From positions 186,001-250,000 of the forward strand of contig CADAIJ010000001.1 of assembly GCA_902787955.1 (NCBI GenBank): a stretch of 64,000 nucleotides of DNA, in the 5' to 3' direction. Every line of letters starts with the position of its first letter. Position 1 is the stretch's first letter. Made by a program: the position numbers and the translations under genes. This DNA comes from an uncultured Erysipelotrichaceae bacterium. GTDB taxonomy: Bacteria > Bacillota_I > Bacilli_A > RFN20 > CAG-826. Shown one piece after another: positions 42,839 through 51,357 of the stretch. The notes beneath the pieces were generated by a model. It was not told the DNA's origin. It searched no databases and saw nothing but the letters and a program-made list of their open reading frames with translations.

Positions 42839-43600
42839 ATGAAACTTTCAGATTGCCACTCGAAGGCAAAACAGTCTTTAAAAGAAACTGTTTTACTCTT
42901 AAGGAGTATTCCTTCACCTGTAGTGGCTCTTTTTGTTACTTCGGTAATAGCAATGAACGTCTTAGCTAATAAGACAATCTATCAAAGCGAATATCTCGCG
43001 ATTGATGGCGGTATTTTAGTGTCGTGGTTATCTTTCTTAACCATGGATATTGTCACTAAACACTTTGGACCAAAAGCATCCACTAAAATGTCGATATTTG
43101 CTATATGTGTAAACTTATTAACATGTTTAATCTTCTGGATTGTATCAATCATTCCTACTACTGAAGACTATAGTACTTTTAACACAATCATTGGTGGAAC
43201 ATGGTTTATTCTTTTAAGCTCTACTATTGCTTTCTTAGCTAGTGCAATAATCAATAATTTTATGAATTACCTTATAGGTAAAATGTTTAAAAAGAATCCT
43301 GATGGTAAACTTGCTTTTATCACTAGAAGTTATGTTTCAACATTTATCGGGCAATTCTTTGATAACTTAATCTTCGCTATTTTAACCTTTATGGTTTTTG
43401 CACCAATCTTCTGGGATGGATTCCATTGGACTTTCATTCAATGCGTTACTTGTTCTTTATTAGGAGCAGGTCTTGAATTAGTATTAGAAGTAGTGTTCTC
43501 CCCTATTGGTTATTATGTTACCAAGAAATGGAAACAAGGTGAGGTTGGAAAAGACTACTTCAATTATTTAGGAGCAAAAAAGAATGAAAGTCTTAATTAG
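42839..43600 (+). CDS. VUT-family queuosine precursor transporter (YhhQ-like)
   Basis: The 253-residue membrane protein has six to seven hydrophobic segments. It contains ISWLSFLTMDIVTKHFGPKA-type sequence (DIVTKHFG near 71), IINNFMNYLIG near 141, SYVSTFIGQFFDNLIF near 163 and the terminal SPIGYYVTKKW. These are marks of the YhhQ/VUT family that imports preQ0/preQ1 or other queuosine precursors. The riboswitch candidate upstream fits. The tail is longer than usual. AAGGAG lies 9 nt before the ATG. The next gene overlaps it by 17 nt. Confidence 0.88.
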   Translation: MKLSDCHSKAKQSLKETVLLLRSIPSPVVALFVTSVIAMNVLANKTIYQSEYLAIDGGILVSWLSFLTMDIVTKHFGPKASTKMSIFAICVNLLTCLIFWIVSIIPTTEDYSTFNTIIGGTWFILLSSTIAFLASAIINNFMNYLIGKMFKKNPDGKLAFITRSYVSTFIGQFFDNLIFAILTFMVFAPIFWDGFHWTFIQCVTCSLLGAGLELVLEVVFSPIGYYVTKKWKQGEVGKDYFNYLGAKKNESLN

Positions 43601-44261
43601 TGGTTCATCATCTGGAATTGGTTTAGAAGTCGCTAAAAGATTTCTAAAAGAAGGATACATGGTTATTGGCTTTGATTTAAAAGAAAGCAAAATCGATGAT
43701 CCATTCTATCTCCATTACCAAATTGATATTAAAAATAAAGAACATTTGCCTGATATTGATGGTGACATTGAATTTATATTCAATAATGCTGGTCTTCAAA
43801 ACTCTAAAGATGATATTGATAACAATTTAAAAGGCGCAATTAATGTCACTGAAAAATACGCCTTTAATAAAAACATAAAGAGTGTGTTATTTAATGCTTC
43901 TGCCTCTGCTAGAAGTGGAGACGAATTCCCATTATATGTCGCCTCAAAAGCGGGTTTAGTGGGATATATGAAAAATGTCGCAATTAGATTAGCCCCATAT
44001 GGTGCAACCTGTAATTCTATATCTTTAGGTGGAGTATTAACATCTTCTAACGATGAAGTAATTAAAGATAAAGAATCTTGGAATAGAATTATGGAAGTTA
44101 CCCCACTTAAAAAATGGGCTTCTTTAGAAGAAGTTACTGATTGGGTCTATTTCTTATTAGTAACTAATAAATCAATGTCCGGTCAAGACCTTTTAATTGA
44201 TAATGGCGAACAAGATTTAACAAGTACTTTTGTTTGGCCAAGTAAAGCACTTTCCGATTAA
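43584..44261 (+). CDS. Short-chain dehydrogenase/reductase
   Basis: The 225-residue protein has the nucleotide-binding ISGSSSGIGLEVA at its N-terminus, NNAG near 71 and the catalytic YVASK near 118 with an upstream Ser in NASASARSG. It ends with QDLLIDNGEQ, a normal SDR C-terminus. It reduces or oxidises a hydroxyl or carbonyl with NAD(P)(H). It overlaps the VUT transporter gene by 17 nt, so it is controlled by the same riboswitch candidate. No SDR is known to me in queuosine metabolism of this kind. Confidence 0.88.
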   Translation: MKVLISGSSSGIGLEVAKRFLKEGYMVIGFDLKESKIDDPFYLHYQIDIKNKEHLPDIDGDIEFIFNNAGLQNSKDDIDNNLKGAINVTEKYAFNKNIKSVLFNASASARSGDEFPLYVASKAGLVGYMKNVAIRLAPYGATCNSISLGGVLTSSNDEVIKDKESWNRIMEVTPLKKWASLEEVTDWVYFLLVTNKSMSGQDLLIDNGEQDLTSTFVWPSKALSD

Positions 44262-44320
44262 AATAGTTTCTATTTTTGGAAAGTTATTTATAATAATGTG
44301 GTGTTCAGGAGGAATACATT

Positions 44321-44719
44321 ATGAAAAAAGCTTCAAAAATCCTATTAATTATCAACGGAGTCCTCGCTATTCTTGCTGCGATTGGATTCTTAGTTACAGG
44401 TGTCATTTTCATGTATGGCGCTACACCCGAAGCTAGAGAAATGATCCTTAAGTTAATCGATGAAGGTGCAATTACCACTTCAACAACAATGACTAGAGAA
44501 GAATTAGCAACATTTGTTCAAGCAATGTCTAGTAGTCTCGGTATTGGATTTGTTATTTCTGCCGTACTTAACATTCCAAATGCTGTTTTATCCTTCATTG
44601 CTGCTGGAAAAGAAAAGAAACCACTTTACATTATTGTTATTGTCTTAAGTGTTCTTTCTTCCACACTTGTTGGTATCCTTGGTGGTATCTTCGGTCTTAT
44701 TTCTTCTAGCAAAGAATAA
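44321..44719 (+). CDS. Small membrane protein (DUF4064-like)
   Basis: The 132-residue protein has an N-terminal helix (about 7-31), a polar loop with TTSTTMTREELATFVQAM and two further helices (about 72-92 and 100-125) with ISAVLNIPNAVLSFIAAGKEKK between. This resembles small DUF4064-type proteins of Firmicutes, function unknown. A strong AGGAGG site precedes the ATG, and a terminator follows, so it is a single-gene unit. Confidence 0.68.
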   Translation: MKKASKILLIINGVLAILAAIGFLVTGVIFMYGATPEAREMILKLIDEGAITTSTTMTREELATFVQAMSSSLGIGFVISAVLNIPNAVLSFIAAGKEKKPLYIIVIVLSVLSSTLVGILGGIFGLISSSKE

Positions 44720-44735
44720 GATAAAGATAATTAAC

Positions 44736-44768
44736 AAAAAAATGTTCGGTTATCCGGACATTTTTTAT
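44736..44768. terminator. Bidirectional terminator between convergent genes
   Basis: A 9-bp stem with one G-U (44741-44749 with 44754-44762) is flanked by A-runs on the left and T-runs on the right, so it can stop transcripts from both sides. Confidence 0.85.
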
Positions 44769-44779
44769 AATATAAAAAC

Positions 44780-45337
44780 TTATTTAGACCACTCGTAAAG
44801 GAACATTTGGGTTCGAACGGACATAAACGCTCCATCTTGGATAAGTTTTTTTACTTCTTCTTTGGTGTACCAATTAGCCACAATTTCTTCATCAGCAAAT
44901 GTTGAATTATGAATTTCACCTTCACATATAGCAATAACAATTTGCATTAATTCATCACTAGTTCCTTGAGAAGCATATGAAGGAGATAAAACAGCTTCAA
45001 TTTCCACTACATCAACGCCTGTTTCTTCTTTAATCTCTCTTTTAGCGGCTTCTTCTGCGGTTTCACCTTCATCAATTAATCCTGCAGGGAAATTATAAAC
45101 CCAGTGATTTGTGGCCATTCTAAATTCTTTTTGCAAAAGGACTTTATTTCTATCTTTTGAATAACAAACCATGCCGACACCAGCAGGTTTATTCATTCCA
45201 AAAGTATCTTTTGTTAAGTTCTTATCTCTAGAGATAAATTCATAAGACTTAATCTTATTATCTTCATTTAAAAAATCTGCGACATAATAGGTGAGGAATT
45301 TTCCTTCATGGATTTTTCTTAATTCTATTAATTTCAT
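44780..45337 (-). CDS. NUDIX hydrolase
   Basis: The roughly 185-residue protein has a perfect Nudix box (GX5EX7REUXEEXGU) beginning GLIDEGETAEEAAKREI near residue 96. The N-terminal strand IELRKIHEGKFLTYYVADF fits ADP-ribose/ADP-sugar pyrophosphatases. It likely hydrolyses ADP-ribose or another nucleoside diphosphate-X. I place the start at the ATG 45335-45337, because AAGGT lies 9 nt upstream; the longer frame has 15 extra residues without support. Confidence 0.88.
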   Translation of the reverse strand: MKLIELRKIHEGKFLTYYVADFLNEDNKIKSYEFISRDKNLTKDTFGMNKPAGVGMVCYSKDRNKVLLQKEFRMATNHWVYNFPAGLIDEGETAEEAAKREIKEETGVDVVEIEAVLSPSYASQGTSDELMQIVIAICEGEIHNSTFADEEIVANWYTKEEVKKLIQDGAFMSVRTQMFLYEWSK

Positions 45338-45399
45338 AACTCTTACCTTAAATAAGATAGCACTAGAAAAGAATCTTTTCACTATAAGAACCTTGCTAA

Positions 45400-45446
45400 A
45401 TAAGAAAATTTTCCCAAAGAGCCGGTTTCTTATATGTTTTTTTCTT
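45400..45446 (+). repeat. Dispersed repeat family, copy g (hairpin)
   Basis: The stem ATAAGAAA / TTTCTTAT (45400-45407 with 45426-45433) encloses the core TTTTCCCAAAGAGCCGG and is followed by ATG and TTTTTTTC. It lies between the divergent NUDIX and msrC genes, upstream of the msrC promoter, so it would insulate msrC from upstream transcription rather than terminate a gene. Confidence 0.6.
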
Positions 45447-45496
45447 AAAGCTAATTACTTTATTTAAAACTAATTCTTAATTATAATTAACTCACT

Positions 45497-45937
45497 ATGT
45501 ATCAAATCTTATTAAAACAAATAGAAGCTATTATTGATGATAAGTTACCTCTTGTAACTAATTTAAGTAATGTCTCAGCCTTATTATATAAACTAGAAAA
45601 CATTAACTGGTGTGGTTTTTATTTAAGCGATGATAAGAATTTATATCTTGGTCCTTTCCAAGGTGAAGTTGCTTGCACCACAATTCCGTTTAATAAAGGT
45701 GTCTGTGGAGCGGCATTTACTAGAAAAGAAACAGTAATCGTCCCTAATGTTAACGAATTCGAAGGTCATATTGCTTGTTCAAGTGCCTCAAAAAGTGAGA
45801 TTGTTACTCCTATTATTCTTAACGATAAAGTAGTCGCTGTAATCGATATTGACGCCCCTATATTTGATCGCTTCCACAATGAAGAAAAAATATTCTTAGA
45901 GGAAGTCGCTAAGATACTAGCACCTCTATTCAGATAA
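45497..45937 (+). CDS. msrC: Free methionine-(R)-sulfoxide reductase (GAF domain)
   Basis: The 146-residue GAF-domain protein matches the fRMsr (YebR) family: NWCGFYLSDD near residue 38, LGPFQGEVACTTIP near 51, GVCGAAFTRKETV near 68 and GHIACSSASKSEIVTPI near 89. The cysteines of these motifs include the catalytic and resolving ones. It repairs free methionine-R-sulfoxide and thus helps against oxygen stress. There is no ribosome binding site; a perfect TATAAT (45482-45487) lies 9 nt before the ATG, so the mRNA is probably leaderless. Confidence 0.93.
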   Translation: MYQILLKQIEAIIDDKLPLVTNLSNVSALLYKLENINWCGFYLSDDKNLYLGPFQGEVACTTIPFNKGVCGAAFTRKETVIVPNVNEFEGHIACSSASKSEIVTPIILNDKVVAVIDIDAPIFDRFHNEEKIFLEEVAKILAPLFR

Positions 45938-45940
45938 AAG

Positions 45941-45968
45941 AAAAACATCGCTAAGCGATGTTTTTTTT
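45941..45968. terminator. Bidirectional terminator after msrC
   Basis: AAAAACATCGC and GCGATGTTTTTTTT form a strong stem (45941-45951 with 45954-45964) with a T-run on both strands. Confidence 0.9.
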
Positions 45969-45981
45969 ATACGCATTAAAA

Positions 45982-46542
45982 TTATTTAAGTGCAGCACCA
46001 TCTTTAAAGGCATTACCAACACGGCCAGAAACTTTGTAATAGCCCAATGAATAAGAATCAAAGGCAATTGCTTCTAAAGCATCGATATCTACCTTACCAT
46101 CTTTCATAATTGATTCATCGACGGAAGTATTAACGACTCTAGCGACTAAACCAGCTCCATTTTCACCTCTTTGGAATTCAACGAATTCACATTCAAGGGT
46201 TAATGGGAATTCTTCAATAAGAGGAGCGTTAACATGATTTGATTTAAGAGCATGTAATCCACTCTTTTCGAATTTCTTAGGTTCCTTGTGGGCGCTGACT
46301 ATTCCAAAATAATCAGCTTCTTTAACGTGTTTAGCGGTAGCAAAGCTAACAGTTAAGCCTTTTGTTCTTTTAATGTTTTCAACAGTCTTATGTGATTCAG
46401 TTAAATTTAAGATCACGCGATCTTGTTCAAGTTGCATGCCCCAGGCAGCATTCATCACATCCACTGTGCCATCTTCGTTATAAGTCGCAATTAATAAAAC
46501 TGGCATTGGGAAGATGGAATAATTTTTTAAATCTTTTCTCAT
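45982..46542 (-). CDS. Flavin reductase family protein (flavoredoxin-like)
   Basis: The 186-residue protein has the FMN-binding split-barrel pattern: PMPVLLIATYNEDGTVDVMNAAW at the N-terminus, VILNLTESHKTVENIKRTK near 42, and SYSLGYYKVSGRVGNAFKDG at the end. Members bind FMN and transfer electrons or reduce flavin for partner enzymes. TAGGAG precedes the ATG; the FNT channel gene lies 9 nt upstream in the same transcript. Confidence 0.87.
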   Translation of the reverse strand: MRKDLKNYSIFPMPVLLIATYNEDGTVDVMNAAWGMQLEQDRVILNLTESHKTVENIKRTKGLTVSFATAKHVKEADYFGIVSAHKEPKKFEKSGLHALKSNHVNAPLIEEFPLTLECEFVEFQRGENGAGLVARVVNTSVDESIMKDGKVDIDALEAIAFDSYSLGYYKVSGRVGNAFKDGAALK

Positions 46543-46551
46543 AAAGGTCTC

Positions 46552-47238
46552 CTATTCCTTTTTGTATTTTTGTTCAATTATTCTAAAGAATAACACTCCT
46601 AGAACTGGTCCGAAAGAGTTAAACAAAATACATAAAGCTAAATTAATAAATGTTTCGCCGACAAAAGTATTACCAAAGCCAAAATAGAACATATTAGCAA
46701 TACAGTGTTGGAAACCACAATAAACGAAGATAAAGACGAATGTTAATAAGCCAATAATTCCAATTGGTTTTAGACGGTTTAAAGTAAATAACTTAACCGC
46801 TAAATAAACGCAGAGTCCGCATAAGAATGACTTAATCATAAGTGATAAATAGTTATCAAAACTAGATAAGGTGATTCTTGATGTTACTGCAGCGTTTACA
46901 GTATTCATTACATCTGTATCTTTAAAAATAAAATAACATAAATAGCCAAGAGCAATCGCACCTATTGCGTTACCAATAAGCATAACTGGTAAGGAAAGAT
47001 AGAAAGTTAAATCTTTCTTTTCTTCATAGATTAATCCAATCTTACCAGTGTATAAGGAGAAGCCAAATGTGCAGACAAGAAATAGCCCTACTCCAAAAAA
47101 TAAAGAACCGAGGGCTTTGCCGCCTTCTCCAGGTACATAATGAGACAAAATAATATATAGGAACCCGCCTAAACCGATTGAAAGTCCGGCTAAAATACCT
47201 TTTAAAAAATTAAGTCCTAGGTTTTTAAAATCAATCAT
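46552..47238 (-). CDS. Formate/nitrite transporter family (FNT) channel
   Basis: The 228-residue protein has six transmembrane helices and FNT signatures: SLYTGKIG near residue 62, LMIKSFLCGLCVYLAV near 131 and GFQHCIANMFYFG near 171, whose His is the central gating residue. It passes formate, nitrite or hydrosulfide with proton coupling. In a fermenter with no nitrate respiration in view, formate export is the likely role. No ribosome binding site is visible; translation may be coupled to the lipoprotein gene ending 3 nt upstream. Confidence 0.87.
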   Translation of the reverse strand: MIDFKNLGLNFLKGILAGLSIGLGGFLYIILSHYVPGEGGKALGSLFFGVGLFLVCTFGFSLYTGKIGLIYEEKKDLTFYLSLPVMLIGNAIGAIALGYLCYFIFKDTDVMNTVNAAVTSRITLSSFDNYLSLMIKSFLCGLCVYLAVKLFTLNRLKPIGIIGLLTFVFIFVYCGFQHCIANMFYFGFGNTFVGETFINLALCILFNSFGPVLGVLFFRIIEQKYKKE

Positions 47239-47241
47239 AAA

Positions 47242-48789
47242 TTACATGTATTCGAAGGCTTCAACATTGTATGCCTCAAGCATGATTTCAAGGCAACCTT
47301 CCTTCTCATAATTATAATTATAAATTTCAACATTGACTATCACTTGATCATCATTAATGAATTTAGATCCACAAGTATAGACGGCGTTACCCATAGTTGG
47401 AAGTCTATCAATAACGATTTCAGTGGAGCCACTATATTCTTTACCATTAAGCTTAGCTTCAGCAGCTTTTGAATTAATAAAGTCAGCATCTTCACTAAAT
47501 AACTCTCTGAAAAGAACACTAACAAATGTTTCAGAATCTTCAAATGTTTCAGTGTAGAATTTGATGTTTGTCATTGCGAGGATTAATTCAGTTGTAGATG
47601 GAGTAATGCCGCTTTCCTTAAGCATATCAAGTAAAGCATTATTATATTGTTCAGTGTAATCGGTGATGGTTATATTTTTGATATAATTATCAGGATCAGA
47701 TGCACTACTAACTGTGAATTTATTTAATATACTATTAACATCAGAAAAATCAGCATCTTGATATGATGGGCCATAAGAATAAACAACTTGAAGATATCCG
47801 TTTGGACAAGATACTTTTTCTTCTTCAGTTTCTAAATCGTTAGCATCGATGTAGCCTAATTCAACCTTTAAGTTAACGTTAGCTTCTTTGTTATTAAATT
47901 CATATGAAGAAGAAACATCCCCTTCTTTAACAAGTTTATAGCCATGGTTAAGTAATTCTTTTCCCATTAAAACAACATGTTCTTTAGAAGAAGTTAAATC
48001 ATAGGCCATTAAGATGCCACTTTGGTTGTAGTAACCAAAACTTAAGGATAAGCCTAATGAATAACCACTATAGAAATAAGGTTCTGCGGTAATTTCATAT
48101 GAATTAAAGACTGCTTTTTGATAATTAGTCCAATCGGTTTGTTTATTTAGTGTTTGATTATTTTTAACAAAGCCAGTAACTAAATCGTATTTTGTGGAAC
48201 CGATATTTTTAAAGGTGACATTAATATCATTAGTTTCGGATTTACTATCTTCATAACGAAGCATATAGTTAGCGCTAGATTCTTCTGGCTTAATAGTTAA
48301 AACAACATTACGGATGTTATAGTTAGTTAATTTAGCGCCAAAACCATATTCCAAAAGATCTAATGTGACACTTGAATCACGAAGGTTTAAATTATAAACA
48401 TTTTCGGTCTTTCTAGATTCACTCCAGGCATCTTTATTAATAGAAAGTAAATCAGCTGGAGAAGTAAAAAACTTATAAAGGTCCAGCTCTTTTACAGGAG
48501 AAGACATTCCTTGGACTTCAACTTTTCCGTTTAAAATAACGTATTCAAAGACACCTTGGGAATTCTTAAATAAGCCTCCTAAAAGGTTTGGGTTAGTATT
48601 AAAACTAGTAACAACCGCTTCTTGACCAAGGCAGTAGAACTTACCTTCACTATTCTCCGCTAAATAGTTATGTTCCGCTAAAGAAGTGTAAAACTTATCT
48701 AAAGTAGTTTGAGGAACTTCCGGAGTGGAATTACAGCCCATTAAGGTTAAGGTAAGAGCAGGAAGTAAGATTAAACTTTTTATATTCAT
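47242..48789 (-). CDS. Lipoprotein of unknown function
   Basis: The protein of about 515 residues starts at the ATG 48787-48789 (GGAG upstream), which gives a clean signal peptide with lipobox LMGC (Cys19); the longer frame would hide it. The mature part is beta-rich, without a known domain or low-complexity linker. It directly follows another lipoprotein (stop and start 1 nt apart), so the pair is co-made. Similarity in style to the 1030-residue lipoprotein (YNIRNV-, VTFKNIGSTKYD-type strands) suggests a shared, lineage-specific surface-protein family. Confidence 0.75.
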   Translation of the reverse strand: MNIKSLILLPALTLTLMGCNSTPEVPQTTLDKFYTSLAEHNYLAENSEGKFYCLGQEAVVTSFNTNPNLLGGLFKNSQGVFEYVILNGKVEVQGMSSPVKELDLYKFFTSPADLLSINKDAWSESRKTENVYNLNLRDSSVTLDLLEYGFGAKLTNYNIRNVVLTIKPEESSANYMLRYEDSKSETNDINVTFKNIGSTKYDLVTGFVKNNQTLNKQTDWTNYQKAVFNSYEITAEPYFYSGYSLGLSLSFGYYNQSGILMAYDLTSSKEHVVLMGKELLNHGYKLVKEGDVSSSYEFNNKEANVNLKVELGYIDANDLETEEEKVSCPNGYLQVVYSYGPSYQDADFSDVNSILNKFTVSSASDPDNYIKNITITDYTEQYNNALLDMLKESGITPSTTELILAMTNIKFYTETFEDSETFVSVLFRELFSEDADFINSKAAEAKLNGKEYSGSTEIVIDRLPTMGNAVYTCGSKFINDDQVIVNVEIYNYNYEKEGCLEIMLEAYNVEAFEYM

Positions 48790-48790
48790 A

Positions 48791-50404
48791 TTAGTCTCCA
48801 AAAGATAAAACAATATCACAGTCTGGCATAGCAAATCTCATACCAGCAAAAACGCGTCTAGCTTCATATCTAGTTTGCTCGATATCTAAGACATTTCCTT
48901 CTTTATCTTTAATAATTAATGTCTTGGATTCATCACTAAATAAAGCAGTTACTGTTTCACCAGTTACAAAGTAAGAACCACCACTAACAGTGAGCTCAAT
49001 ATCTTCAGCAACTTCAACTAGATGAGCTTCGCTAGTAATAACAGTAACACTTAAACTATCACCAGTATCTGGGATATTAATAAGAGCAACATATAAACGG
49101 GCTGGATCACTTTCATTGTCATCGAAACCTTTATATGAGAATGTTGCTTCACTTGTTCCATAAGTAGCTTTGGTAGGTTTAATGTTATTTTTAACTGCAA
49201 CAAAGAGATAGACAGTTGTGCCATTATATCCTTTAGTAATTTCACTACTATAGAAGTCATTATCTTTGAAGAATTTAACATAGCTAATATCTGGATTAGC
49301 GTTAACTGTTAAAGCAACATTCGGATCAATTTCTTCAATCTTAATTGTGACATCTTTGGTAGGCATTTCAAAATTATAATAAGTGCCATCGAAGTCGAGA
49401 GTTACATCGCTTGAACTAACTTGAGTAGTAGCAGGATTCTTTAAGCTTAAATAAAGGCTTACTTTAGTGGAATCATAAGCTTCATAAACGATACTTGAAT
49501 AGTCGATATTCACTAATTTATCAGTCAAACCTTCATAGTTGATCTTATAGATTTCGTGGTGAGAGTGAATGATGCTAACAGAGATATTTCCTTCGATTGG
49601 TTTATCGCTTCTACCAAGATTAAGTTGATAGACATTACCTGGAAGATTAGCTGGGTGATTAAGATAATATAAGCCTGATCTAGTTGTTGGAAGAATGAGT
49701 GGTTCATTATCACCAACTTTATAAGTTGCACTATCGATTAATTCATTTTCTGGGAGAATAACATAACCACTAAAGTTATTAAATTTATCGCCACTTATTG
49801 AACCAACAAGAGTAATATCTTTATTTGCTAATTCAACTGAATAACCGTCATCTTTTCGAGTGGATACTTGGAAATAGACAAAAGCATTAAAATCTGTTTC
49901 TGGAATAGTAACATCAACTTCTAAGGAAGTAACTTCGCCTTCTGGTGCTACAGTTGGTTGGAAGATAGCATCATTAATAACTACAAAGACATTTTTATAA
50001 TTATCAGCAGTAAATCCTTTTTGTTGCATAGTTAATTGAGTTCCAGCGTTAACAGTAACTTTGTTAGCGCCTCTATCAAACTTTGCATCTTTTGTAAGAT
50101 CTAATGTGGCAAATGAAGAATTGAGATTAAAAACATTAAGGACAGTTGATTTATCTGACTCTTCTTCACTTGTGGTAGATTCTTCACTAGTAGTTTCTGA
50201 AGTTGTTTCTTCCTCAGATGTTGTTTCTTCTGATGTGGTTTCTTCGGAAGTAGTCTCTTCTGATGTTGTTTCAGATGTGGTTTGAGAAGTGGTTTCAGAA
50301 GTTCCTGATGAATCACTTGGTTTAGAACTTGGTTCAGCATTTCCACCGCAGCTAGTTAATGTAAGTAAAGCGGCAGGTAATAATAGAAAAATTTTCTTAT
50401 TCAT
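48791..50404 (-). CDS. Lipoprotein with Thr/Ser/Glu-rich linker and beta-repeat domains
   Basis: The 537-residue precursor has lipobox LTSC (Cys19), then a roughly 65-residue linker of repeated TTSEE units (about 25-90), then several beta-rich segments. The motif YNFEMPTKDVTIKIEE, a typical closing strand of InlK/Flg_new-like beta repeats, recurs in related form near the C-terminus (MRFAMPDCDIVLSFGD). The linker resembles that of the C11 protease. AGGGA lies upstream of the ATG. It is the first gene of a four-gene transcript (lipoprotein, lipoprotein, FNT, flavin reductase). Confidence 0.77.
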   Translation of the reverse strand: MNKKIFLLLPAALLTLTSCGGNAEPSSKPSDSSGTSETTSQTTSETTSEETTSEETTSEETTSEEETTSETTSEESTTSEEESDKSTVLNVFNLNSSFATLDLTKDAKFDRGANKVTVNAGTQLTMQQKGFTADNYKNVFVVINDAIFQPTVAPEGEVTSLEVDVTIPETDFNAFVYFQVSTRKDDGYSVELANKDITLVGSISGDKFNNFSGYVILPENELIDSATYKVGDNEPLILPTTRSGLYYLNHPANLPGNVYQLNLGRSDKPIEGNISVSIIHSHHEIYKINYEGLTDKLVNIDYSSIVYEAYDSTKVSLYLSLKNPATTQVSSSDVTLDFDGTYYNFEMPTKDVTIKIEEIDPNVALTVNANPDISYVKFFKDNDFYSSEITKGYNGTTVYLFVAVKNNIKPTKATYGTSEATFSYKGFDDNESDPARLYVALINIPDTGDSLSVTVITSEAHLVEVAEDIELTVSGGSYFVTGETVTALFSDESKTLIIKDKEGNVLDIEQTRYEARRVFAGMRFAMPDCDIVLSFGD

Positions 50405-50587
50405 AATTTTCCCTCGGTAATAGTGTTTTATTTATATCTAAAATATAAAAAGAATACAAACTCTTTTTAAAAAGAAGCTCAAAAAATAACTTAAATTAAT
50501 AATGAAAACGCTTAACTAATAAGACAACAAATTACATATGTGTTAATATTGAAAAAGAGATTTGAACATATTAGAAGGAGTTTAACC

Positions 50588-51205
50588 ATGAGCAAACTCA
50601 TTTTAATCGGAGGTGGAAGTGCCTCAGGTAAGACATATGTTTTACATAAAGTTTTAGAGAAACTGCCAAAAGATAGAGTGTCTTTCGTGTCGCTTGATGA
50701 CTATTATAAAGACTTCAGTGTTCTCCCATTTGAAGAAAGAGCTAAAGTTAATTTTGACCATCCAAAAGCGTTTGATTGGAAGTTACTTAATCAACAACTT
50801 AGAGATTTAAAAGATGGCAAAACAATCGAAAAGCCTATCTATGACTTTAAGATTCATGGAAGAAGTAAAGAAACCGAGATGGTTGAACCAAAAGATATAA
50901 TCATTATCGAAGGTATTATGGCGTTAGTTAATAAAGATCTCCGTGAACTTGGAGATTTAAAAGTCTTTATTAATGCTTCTAGAGAAAGAAGATTAGTCCG
51001 CCGTATCGATAGAGATATGAAAGAAAGAGCAAGAACTTATGAAAGCATTATCGAACAATATTTTGCTACTGTTCAACCAATGTATGAAGAAATAATTGCT
51101 CCTTCAATGTATTACGCGGATATCGTGGTAAATAACGAAGATAATTATTCGAATAAATCGATAGATGTTCTAGCATCTGTCCTTCTCGACTTATTACGTA
51201 AATAA
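50588..51205 (+). CDS. udk: Uridine kinase
   Basis: The roughly 205-residue P-loop kinase has IGGGSASGKTYV at the N-terminus, LDDYYKDF near 42, NFDHPKAFDW near 64, and DIIIIEGIMAL with the acidic end of the nucleoside site near 107. These mark the uridine/cytidine kinase family, which phosphorylates uridine in pyrimidine salvage. The start at 50588 follows an AAGGAG 7 nt upstream; the longer frame adds 16 unsupported residues. It sits alone, with its own repeat-containing terminator. Confidence 0.9.
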   Translation: MSKLILIGGGSASGKTYVLHKVLEKLPKDRVSFVSLDDYYKDFSVLPFEERAKVNFDHPKAFDWKLLNQQLRDLKDGKTIEKPIYDFKIHGRSKETEMVEPKDIIIIEGIMALVNKDLRELGDLKVFINASRERRLVRRIDRDMKERARTYESIIEQYFATVQPMYEEIIAPSMYYADIVVNNEDNYSNKSIDVLASVLLDLLRK

Positions 51206-51210
51206 AGTGC

Positions 51211-51261
51211 AAGTCTCCTCACCAATGGGAAAATTTTCCAAAAGAGGGGACTTTTTATATG
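51211..51261 (+). terminator. Terminator built around dispersed repeat copy h
   Basis: A 10-bp stem with one G-U, AAGTCTCCTC / GAGGGGACTT (51211-51220 with 51244-51253), encloses the repeat core TGGGAAAATTTTCCAAAA and is followed by TTTATATG. It ends the udk transcript. Confidence 0.75.
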
Positions 51262-51357
51262 AAATTTTGAATATTTCACTTTTTACTCAATCACTTATTT
51301 TTAAATTAAAATAAAAAATGTTTTTATTGGAAGCGCTTTTTTGCTTAAATTTAATAT

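Noticed and set aside
50100-50330. Short-period DNA repeats that might look like a CRISPR array
   Set aside because: They encode the TTSEE protein linker in frame and have no unique spacers.
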